Shown here: piece after piece, positions 55,985 through 64,000 of the stretch
Position numbering within the stretch: the first letter of the stretch is position 1
How the letters are laid out: every line of letters begins with the position of its first letter
Assembly: GCA_964019135.1 (NCBI GenBank)
Contig: OZ025263.1
Coordinates: forward strand, 33,706,133 to 33,770,132
Source of the DNA: Arenicola marina
Lineage: Eukaryota > Annelida > Polychaeta > Arenicolidae
Reading direction: 5' to 3'
DNA length: 64,000 nt
Made by a program: the position numbers and the translations under genes
Notes under the pieces: generated by a model
Told to the model about the DNA's origin: nothing
The model's input: only the letters and a program-made list of their open reading frames with translations
The model's database searches: none

Positions 55985-57409
55985 TTTGTTATCACTGGAT
56001 CCCCGCTTGTAAACTAACGGGGACACCAATGTGGCCTAAACAGCACCCAACGCTTAGCATCTGCACTTGTCGAATTCACAAATCTGAAAATCTGGATGTC
56101 GTCACTTGAGAGGGTGCAGGCAGCCGCAGCCCGGGTTGAATCTGAACCCGCTTGCACTACGACTAATAAATGCGCACTGTGCGACCCTACAGCATGGGAC
56201 ATCAATCAGCAGTCACTCTGCGCAGAAATTGTTAAAAACATGATCAACAACGGCAGAAACATGTCAACTACTGGACTGAAAGTTCATCCCTAAAAGGCCG
56301 ACCTACGGGATTTAATAAACAGCTTCTCAGTAGCGTAAGCAAAGCTTGGAAAAATAATGAGGCGAAGGTGTAAGAAAAAGTAAATGGTTTCCAGATGCAC
56401 TGGGGGCCATTGCACAGACTTTCCCAGCCTCCCAGGCGCAGTAGTGCTGGGATACTGCGGAATGCTGGGGCCACTGACACGTGGCAATGTGACACTGAGG
56501 ACGTTAGAATTGGACTGGATTATTTTACATCTTATGCGATGGCCTGCCCACTTCAGCTGGTTGTTGGTGCATATTCGACTTCAGTATCTCCGCAAGAAAT
56601 TGAATGCACGTTGTCTTGGGGAGAGGAGGAGTCAGATGGGGGAGGGAGGAAGGATCTTGACCTTAATGAGATACTGTGAGTGAGTACTAGTTATAATTTG
56701 ACCCTGCATTAATTTTTTTCCGCTTTATGTATATCTGTCTATTGTTACTTACTATTGTTTTCCATAATATTATAACATATATACGCTTTTGGTAATATTT
56801 GGTAACTTTTGGTAATATATTGCTTGCGATACATAATATATATCTGAATATGCTGATTTCATGTTCCTTTATCTCCAATTTCACCAACAGTGAACAGCAT
56901 TTTTGCGATGTGTTGGTGTTCATTATGAAAGACTTTCTGGATTCTCAAGGCAGGGTGGCGCGTTTCACAAGATATTTATGATTATGAAATCTGAGTTTTG
57001 CGCTCTGGTTGCCTTTGCGAATCGGCGAACGTTGTGATTAGGCGTATACTACTGTATGAGCCTCAGAGCGGCCCACGCCTTCACAGCCTTCTAAAGATAG
57101 AATCTTTCTTTTATCCGTGCGCTTTACCGGCGTCTATGGGAATTCATAGTGGGAGGTCATTAATTAGGAGCTCTTACCGGTTGGAGAAATACAGCCATGA
57201 CAGGACGTCTGGTGCAGTCTCTCTCAAAGAAAGGCTTTCAGGCTCGGCAGTGTCTATGGTGACGGCAGCATCTCTTGTATAGAGCCTTCCCCAGCATTTT
57301 GTTTCTGCCCATTAGGACTTACAACTGTAAGCGTTCCTCCATTGAGGCGGTCGCTTCAAGTTTCTTTTGAGTTCTTTTGTTCTGTGACTCTACATTCTGC
57401 TCTCTTCCC
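55985..57409. other. no gene recognised
   Basis: Unique AT-leaning DNA. TTTTGGTAATAT is repeated three times imperfectly near 56786-56820. No gene. Confidence 0.55.
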
Positions 57410-57935
57410 ACCCCCCGAATATTCGAATTCCCCCCCCCCACTGCATCCCTCCCCGGGGTCACACTATGTCGCATTAGCCACAGCGAAGATAACCCCACAG
57501 GTTACACACGCTGCACCCCCCACCCCCTCCCCCGCCCCCCATCACCGCCACCCCCCCTCCCGCTCTCCACCCCTTACCCCGCCCCCATCACCGCCACCCC
57601 CCCATCACCGCCACCCCCCCCCCCCACCTCCACCACCGAAGCACCCCTCCTCTCACCACCCCGTACCTGAGCTACGCAACCGGAGAACCTTAGTTGCCAT
57701 TTGCCTGTCACTTCGGGGTGTTTTCTTACCTCCAGCCATGGAGAGTTCCACTTGACCCTTCACGTGTGGTCATAAATATGACTAGAGGGTAATCAGGACC
57801 CCCAGGGGCTTCCACCCCGGACAGCCCCCCGCCCGCCACCACCCCGCTGCCTCCCTCCCCAGGCCAACTATCAACATCCCCTGCCCTCTCCGCCCCGTCC
57901 CAATCCCCCCCCACGCCCCCGCCCCCCCTCTCAGC
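57410..57935 (+). repeat. C-rich low-complexity (CACCGCCACCCC modules)
   Basis: CCCCATCACCGCCACCCCCC recurs three times at 57535-57625, with further C-rich DNA at 57800-57935 and a unique island between. Not coding. Confidence 0.8.
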
Positions 57936-59149
57936 TTGTTTAACCCCCAAAATCTTATAAGCTGCCTGCTGAAACTTTGCAAGATACTCTAGATATGTCG
58001 TATTTTCAATATGATATTTCTGAAATGAAATGAATCTCAAGGCCACGCATTATAGCCACCGTTTTTGTTTTTACGGCTTATTGAGGTTCAAACTTCCTTT
58101 CACGTGGGCGTGTCTCTGCCAACCTCACGTGACCTGAACCATGCGTGTGAAACTAGACTATCATAGAAACACTATCTCGTTGTTTTGTAAAATGACGACC
58201 CATAGCGACATTATCATGTTTTTTGGGTTTTTTATTATGTAAATTATATTCAGGCATCTTTTAGAGCATCCCCTCACAGACATTATAACCCGTGTCTGTC
58301 GTCGGTACCTATTCCCTAACCGTTGACGCGGCCGCACCCACATCTTTTCATTTACTCGCGACACTTTATGACCTACGTAGACGGCGACTTGCACCTGAGC
58401 ACCGCCATTAAAAGCCCGGACAGGAGGTAACCACATGTATTCCTACGCCTTCACAAGGACAACAGGAACACGTGTTCCTCTTTGTACGCACGTAACCTTC
58501 CGCGCCTGTCCAAGGGGTGGAGGTGGGTTGGCGTTCAGTCATTGCCAGGCAGGGTTGGAGGTGGGTGCGTTGATATACGGGCACTTGTCGCTTTATAGGG
58601 GCTACATATGGCCCTTGACACTTAGGGTAGCAAGGAAACTGTGCCGCTGCGTTCCCATTCCGATGGATAAACATAGTGGCTGGACGTAACCCCTGGACGA
58701 ACCGGGGGGGGGGGGGTCACTACCGGGGGAGTCAGGCTGGGTAAACAGACCCACAGGGTTGTCCTCTTATTAACTGTCACGGGCATGCAATATCATGCTT
58801 CGTTCCAAAGTCACCCCCCCCCCTCGCCTGCCCCGCCCCCTCCCCTTCCCCATGCCCGCCTCAGCTCGTGGACTTACACCCCCTCCAGGCAGCGTTGACC
58901 CTCCTTGGTAGTACGGCTGTTGTTGACGAGTTCGGGTGCTTGTGTACGTCAACAAACAAACATAAGAACATCAAGTGTTTGTGTGGGTGGGTGGGGGGGG
59001 GGGGGGTGGTACCGATCTTAGCCCCTTTCCCCCTGCCTACCCCACTGAGCGATTATCAGTGTTTATGACTGTCACTCTGGGCAGTGCGATAAGTAAGTGC
59101 GCTGGCAACATTTTCGACCAAAAATGTGGGGCCAAATCTCGGACAATTC
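57936..59149. other. no gene recognised
   Basis: Unique DNA with G-run at 58705-58718 and C-runs near 58814. No gene. Confidence 0.55.
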
Positions 59150-59340
59150 ACACAGCATATTTATATATATATCACCGGCTGATCCAGGGGGGTGTTGTCC
59201 ATAGGGTCCGGACCCCCCACCCCCCATGGTCCGGAGCCCCCCCCCCACCCCCCCATCACCTGCGCCTCACTAATTTTTCCTCTAACTTTTTCCAGTGGGA
59301 CCCCCGGTTGCGGAGAAAGATCCCCCCACCCCCTGTCGTA
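59150..59340. repeat. dispersed repeat with GTCCGGAC and C-runs
   Basis: GCTGATCCAGGGGGGTG, GGGTCCGGACCCCCCACCCC and long C-runs recall the element at 3080. GGTCCGGACC is a 10-bp palindrome. A second ATGGTCCGGAGCCCC module follows. Confidence 0.45.
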
Positions 59341-59530
59341 AGATTTTCAGAGCCGCAAAGTAAAGCCTCCAGCTTGTCAAAATGCTGGATCCATGTCGAA
59401 AAATTACCTCTTTTTACTCCAGTAAAAAAGTCATTTAATGGTCATATGCTGACTGTGTTATCTGTGTTGGAGCTATCAGTTCATGTGTAATACCTGATGG
59501 ACAGTTGTTAGTACAACACCGACAACGTAT
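59341..59530. other. no gene recognised
   Basis: Unique spacer before the 55-bp satellite. Confidence 0.6.
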
Positions 59531-61230
59531 GGCGCGACAACATCGCGATCAATGTACGACACTCGTAAGTGTAAGGCCTCCAGCCATTGGACAACATCGC
59601 AACCAATGCACAACACCCGTAAGTGTAAGGCCCCCAGCCATTGGACAACATCGCAAACCACTGCACGACACCCGTAAGTGTAAGGCCCCCAGCCATTGGA
59701 CAACATCGCAAACCAATGCACGACACCCGTAAGTGTGAGGCCCCCAGCCATTGGACAACATCGCAAACCAATGCAAGACACCCGTAAGTGTAAGGCCCCC
59801 AGCCATTGGACAACATCGCAAACCAATGCACGACACCCGTAAGTGTAAGGCCTCCAGCCATTGGACAACATCGCAACCAATGCACGACACCCGTAAGTGT
59901 AAGGCCCCCAGCCATTGGACAACATCGCAAACCAATGCACGACACCCGTAAGTGTAAGGCCCCCAGCCATTGGACAACATCGCAAACCAATGCACGACAC
60001 CCGTAAGTGTAAGGCCTCCAGCCATTGGACAACATCGCAACCAATGTACGACACCCGTAAGTGTAAGGCCCCCAGCCATTGGACAACATCGCAAACCAAT
60101 GCACGACACCCGTAAGTGTAAGGCCCCCAGCCATTGGACAACATCGCAACCAATGTACGACACCCGTAAGTGTAAGGCCCCCAGCCATTGGACAACATCG
60201 CAAACCAATGCACGACACCCGTAAGTGTAAGGCCCCCAGCCATTGGACAACATCGCAAACCAATGCACGACACCCGTAAGTGTAAGGCCCCCAGCCATTG
60301 GACAACATCGCAAACCAATGCACGACACCCGTAAGTGTAAGGCCTCCAGCCATTGGACAACATCGCAACCAATGCACGACACCCGTAAGTGTAAGGCCCC
60401 CAGCCATTGGACAACATCGCAAACCAATGCACGACACCCGTAAGTGTGAGGCCCCCAGCCATTGGACAACATCGCAACCAATTTACGACACCCGTAAGTG
60501 TAAGGCCCCCAGCCATTGGACAACATCGCAAACCAATGTACGACATCCGTAAGTGTAAGGCCTCCAGCCATTGGACAACATCGCAACCAATGTACGACAC
60601 CCGTAAGTGTAGGGCCCCCAGCCATTGGACAACATCGCAACCAATGCACGACACCCGTAAGTGTAAGGCCCCCAGCCATTGGACAACATCGCAAACCAAT
60701 GTACGACATCCGTAAGTGTAAGGCCCCCAGCCATTGGACAACATCGCAAACCAATGTACGACATCCGTAAGTGTAAGGCCCCCAGCCATTGGACAACATC
60801 GCAAACCAATGTACGACATCCGTAAGTGTAAGGCCTCCAGCCATTGGACAACATCGCAACCAATGCACGACACCCGTAAGTGTAAGGCCCCCAGCCATTG
60901 GACAACATCGCAAACCAATGTACGACATCCGTAAGTGTAAGGCCCCCAGCCATTGGACAACATCGCAAACCAATGTACGACATCCGTAAGTGTAAGGCCC
61001 CCAGCCATTGGACAACATCGCAAACCAATGTACGACATCCGTAAGTGTAAGGCCTCCAGCCATTGGACAACATCGCAACCAATGCACGACACCCGTAAGT
61101 GTAAGGCCCCCAGCCATTGGACAACATCGCAAACCAATGTACGACATCCGTAAGTGTAAGGCCTCCAGCCATTGGACAACATCGCAACCAATGTACGACA
61201 CCCGTAAGTGTAAGGCCCCCAGCCATTGGA
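59531..61230. repeat. 55/54-bp satellite, about 31 units
   Basis: The unit is CAACATCGCAAACCAATGCA, CGACACCCGTAAGTGTAAGG, CCCCCAGCCATTGGA. A 54-bp form has CGCAACC for CGCAAACC, often next to GGCCTCCAG. Marker spacings of 164 bp (left half) and 219 bp (right half) show 3- and 4-unit higher-order repeats. No unit has a stop on the minus strand in any phase, giving a frame of about 610 codons from 61311. The frame shifts through all phases of the repeat, so it is not a credible protein. Confidence 0.98.
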
Positions 61231-61586
61231 CGATGATTTGCTCAGCTCTGTTCTGGTCCCGACCTTTGATTGGCTACAACGAGCGGAGCTAGAGGAGCAC
61301 AGCGAGGCCACATCAGTCTCGTACTCTCACTGTTAAACCCCAAACAAATCAAATATCGTTCTTTTTCTCATGACCTTTCACTTAACTCTTCACTTAAAGT
61401 CCATCTCTTGGGGGGGTATTTGTTACTAAACCACTTCCAAATATACATTTCCCAGTGGTTACTAAAGCCATTTATCAGATGCAATTATTTTACAATGTCT
61501 CTTATGCTATAAATATTAATATCTAAAGTCACCAAAATAAACTCAAGCAGCGAACGATCCATTTCCAAACCCCCGCCCAGAGTAGA
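61231..61586. other. no gene recognised
   Basis: Unique DNA between the satellite and the inverted-repeat-bounded interval. Confidence 0.6.
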
Positions 61587-62598
61587 GATTTGTGACGTCA
61601 CAAGATGAACCGGTTTGAGTGCGCCTCGCTCGCTTCGACTGCCCACGCTGTTTGAATGAATGTACGTGCAGCAGGGAAGCTCTAACTTAGATGTTTATTT
61701 CGGTTAACATTAACTCATGATGAATATTTGCCACATGTAGATCTAGATAGACCTAGATCTATGACATTAGAGGTGTGGTTTTGTTGGTTAGAGCAACATT
61801 CGTGACAATGACTCACAGACTGTTAGTGAAAACAAACAGCTGCAGTGGCCACTGCCACTGGCACTGCCAGTGTGTTGCCAGCCTACGGGCTACGTTTCTT
61901 CCCAAAAATGGAAAGGGTGGGCTAGGCTACAGTAGGGGACGGGTCGTCTCGGGATGTCCGTCCAATCGTAGACATACAATCTAGATCCGGGGTTAAATGT
62001 ATGTACTAAAATAAGCTCTTTATGCATATCAGAAAGGAGGGAGGGCGGCATTTAATCGGCCTAGCCTAAAAGGCACGCAGCGCAGTAATCTCATCAAATG
62101 TATATATCACGTACTTTTTATAGTAATACTTGTGGAAACCCGAAAGTTAAAGTGTCCGGTTGGGACAAATAACTAAGTAGCTTTCACCAATTTGTCTGCT
62201 GGTCGCCCAATTAATATTTTATTTGATTACAAGACATATTTGCAGGTTTTTGATCTAGATCTCATCATATAATAAGCATCACTTTTTATGAATGAGGCGT
62301 TCGCACTACTGTTTTGCGAAAGACGTTTTGAGGTTTTCAACTTTTACAGTTCCTTAGCAATCTCCAGTCGAGATGGCTCGATGCGATACGTACGGCGGCA
62401 GAACACATGCTCCGGTTGTCCGAATACCTCCACTTGTTCTTCTTCACCCTCACTATGATTAATTCCAAATAATCGTGCTGACATAGCTGCATCCCGATCG
62501 ATGCGGAAGGACGGTGGCCCTCCTAAAGACGCCATGCTTAAAAGTCGCGTTTACCGTATTGCGCAACGAAACCGGTTCATCTTGTGACGTCACGAATC
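61587..62598. mobile_element. 1.01-kb interval bounded by 38-bp inverted repeats
   Basis: Left arm 61587-61624 and right arm 62561-62598 are inverted copies matching at 34 of 38 positions. The 25-bp core, which begins GTGACGTCACAAGATG and ends CCGGTTT, is perfect. Each arm starts with a CRE palindrome. Homology stops sharply on both sides. The interior is AT-leaning with palindromic words (TAGATCTAG/CTAGATCTA near 61738-61761; CAGTGGCCACTG near 61844). A short minus-strand ORF starts 26 bp inside the right arm. No target duplication is evident. It is probably a DNA-transposon or MITE-like element; an alternative is an inverted duplication of a CRE-containing promoter. Confidence 0.55.
62344..62535 (-). 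CDS. short coding-like ORF, unassigned, possible first exon
   Basis: The 63-codon minus-strand ORF starts at ATG 62535 in a good context (AAGCATGG) and reads MASLGGPPSFRIDRDAAMSA, RLFGINHSEGEEEQVEVFGQ, PEHVFCRRTYRIEPSRLEIA and KEL. Composition is balanced, charged and not repeat-derived. An ACT|GTAAAA near the stop could be a weak donor, so it may be the first exon of a longer gene continuing leftward. A CRE lies about 50 bp upstream of the ATG. I do not recognise the family. It could be a host gene start or the N-terminus of a protein carried by the inverted-repeat element. Confidence 0.35.
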   Translation of the reverse strand: MASLGGPPSFRIDRDAAMSARLFGINHSEGEEEQVEVFGQPEHVFCRRTYRIEPSRLEIAKEL

Positions 62599-62790
62599 AA
62601 TGAAAAACTTGCCCCTGTCTTTCTTCTACTTTTTTGGGTAGGTCTGTGATAAAATGGCTAATATTGTTAATATTGGTGGCGAATAAATTCAGTGCGTATG
62701 GAATTTCCTTAATATGGTGCAAATGGATCAAATATATGCAAAGTAACATAGGACATAAGAGATGGACTTTAAGGAGGTTCCGGCATCACT
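62599..62790. other. no gene recognised
   Basis: Unique DNA immediately outside the right inverted-repeat arm. Confidence 0.6.
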
Positions 62791-62807
62791 GTGGCGCCAT
62801 CTGGTGG
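62791..62807 (-). promoter_or_regulatory. CTCF-like motif
   Basis: On the minus strand CCACCAGATGGCGCCAC matches the CTCF core CCACCAG(A/G)(G/T)GGCGC very well. About 190 bp outside the right arm of the 61587-62598 element. Confidence 0.4.
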
Positions 62808-64000
62808 ACTATGCCGCTGCTATCTGGCGATAAGCTGGTACCGCCGCTCATACTCCTGCTTGTAAGTGAGCGAGCGAGCGAAGTTGGGCCGCGGAACCAC
62901 GCTAATCTAGCGCGTCATCGTTCATTTCTTGTAGATGTAACAAAGTCGCGAAACTGATGCGCTGTAAAGGGAAATTGATAGGCAAACGTCCAAGCAAACT
63001 AAAGAACTTATTGGGATGTATAAATATATCTTTGAACGAACTGACAATAGAACGAAGCCGGCAAATTACATAGCGTTGACCACACAGGCACAGTAAATCA
63101 GTGGGAGAGGCGGTGGGGGGGGGGGGTGCGGGTGTAGGGATCCCCCACATCATCGTAGGCCTATATGCTTACACGTTTGGTTGCTTAAATGTTTTCATGT
63201 AAATTTGATAACACCAAGTATCTTATTCAATCTTGTGATTACTTGTCGTGTCTCTAGTTCAGCATGTTTCCCATTCCGACCCTCAGAATTACCGGCACAA
63301 TTTCCATGTTCAGAGTCATTTTACGAAAAAACGAGGTAAAAGACCCACATATTTTTTTCTCTTATTTGAACAAACAAGGAGCAAGCTTGTTACAGACAAT
63401 TTTTTATTAACTCTGTCTGAGCCGTTTTTTTTCTGTTGAATATTTCGTGTCGAAATTACAAAATTCTCCATTGACAGCCATAATAACATTAGATGTGACC
63501 CCCTACCTATTCAACGTCATTTTGACAGAAAAGTAGGTAGAAGACATATCTTTTTTATGTTATTTTATCGTTTTGGATACACATTACTATAAGTTGAAAA
63601 AATTGCAAGAAGTTTGTCTGAAAAAAATGTAATCTATGCATCTACCTTAACCAGACTGGAGCCATTATCTCAGTCGCTAGCAATGTGATGGTACACGTTT
63701 AGAATGAACGGCGGGCCATCCCCTCAGTCGGTGACACCGTAAGCTGTGTTTAAATAGCCTAACGCGGTACTTAACGATAGTCAAGTGCAGCCATTTTGAA
63801 GCGAGATATTAACATCGGAGTGATTATTAGGAGAAACATCCCCCCGTGGATGTCCGTGAGTAAGTGGGATATGGTTTCAACATCTTGAGGATCAGTCGGT
63901 AGCCGTTGGCTGTGGTTGAAGAGCGTCTTCTCAGTGCTCCGTGACACTCCGAGGCCGAGAACCATTAGCGCGACCCCGTTGCGACGGACATTCGCTAGGG
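62808..64000. other. no gene recognised
   Basis: (GAGC)n near 62866-62880 and G-run near 63115-63126. Two diverged, similarly oriented segments start GTCATTTT...GGTA(A/G)AAGAC at 63315 and 63516, suggesting an old duplication of about 200-bp spacing. No gene. Confidence 0.5.

Noticed and set aside
56096-56293. LINE reverse-transcriptase tail (LERVQAAAARV)
   Set aside because: The short LERVQ.AA.R resemblance is to a common RT C-terminal phrase, but nothing before or after fits a LINE frame.
59476-61311. 611-codon minus-strand open frame as a repetitive protein
   Set aside because: It lies almost wholly in the 55/54-bp satellite. The repeat passes through all reading phases and overlapping frames are open too. 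There is no splice, signal or domain evidence.
1-64000. LTR retroelements, endogenous viruses, Polintons or LINE coding regions
   Set aside because: No reverse transcriptase, integrase, capsid or envelope-like frame and no long terminal repeats were seen in the window.

Overview
This is metazoan nuclear DNA from an intergenic, repeat-dominated region. The organism cannot be fixed from sequence alone. tRNA-headed SINEs with (CCAA)n or (ATTTC)n-like tails, interstitial TTAGGG-type telomeric motifs, full CRE palindromes, NRF1- and CTCF-like sites, a spliced-looking signal-peptide exon and very many minisatellites all fit an animal. My inference is a marine invertebrate (lophotrochozoan or deuterostome). 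Nothing looks bacterial: there are no operons, no dense ORFs, and nearly every long open frame lies in a tandem repeat or low-complexity DNA.

Layout. 0-3.6 kb: low-complexity CAC DNA, an 8-bp minisatellite, back-to-back SINE fragments, and a G/C-run dispersed repeat. 3.7-5.3 kb: a 46-bp satellite of about 35 units. 6.9-8.5 kb: a 69-bp C-rich minisatellite grading into (CCCACA)n. 8.9-17.4 kb: C-, G-, purine- and pyrimidine-rich tracts, a diverged SINE-A and SINE-B copies. 17.4-20.0 kb: two adjacent satellites (56/49 bp and 23 bp). 20-31 kb: mostly unrecognised DNA, C- and CT-rich tracts, a 101-bp SINE-derived tandem array and two well-preserved SINE-A copies. 31.1-32.1 kb: a SINE nested in a SINE, followed by 17 nearly identical 30-bp units. 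33.5-34 kb: the best gene candidate, a promoter-like stretch and a signal-peptide first exon with a GTGAGT donor. 35-38 kb: a strong short hairpin, a SINE-B with target duplications, and inverted telomere-like motifs between direct repeats. 39.4-40.1 kb: a 41-bp satellite carrying a 12-bp palindrome. 41.3-41.6 kb: a 241-bp inverted-repeat element with telomere-like repeats inside. 44.1-45.9 kb: 60-bp and 20-bp arrays. 46-59.5 kb: mostly unrecognised, with several SINEs, a CRE cluster and C/G-rich tracts. 59.5-61.2 kb: a 55/54-bp satellite that is stop-free over about 610 codons on the minus strand. 61.6-62.6 kb: a 1.01-kb interval bounded by 38-bp inverted repeats centred on CRE palindromes, with a short coding-like ORF just inside the right arm.

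Only three coding candidates are listed, two of them weak, and there is no evidence that they act together. Two SINE families recur. SINE-A has nine copies or fragments, a GGGGCC head and a CCAACCAACC tail. SINE-B has several heads sharing a GGCCTAAAACACCAA-type tail. No LTR retroelement, endogenous virus, Polinton, LINE reverse transcriptase or recognisable transposase was found. The main interest is the diversity and higher-order structure of at least ten unrelated tandem arrays and the two inverted-repeat-bounded elements.
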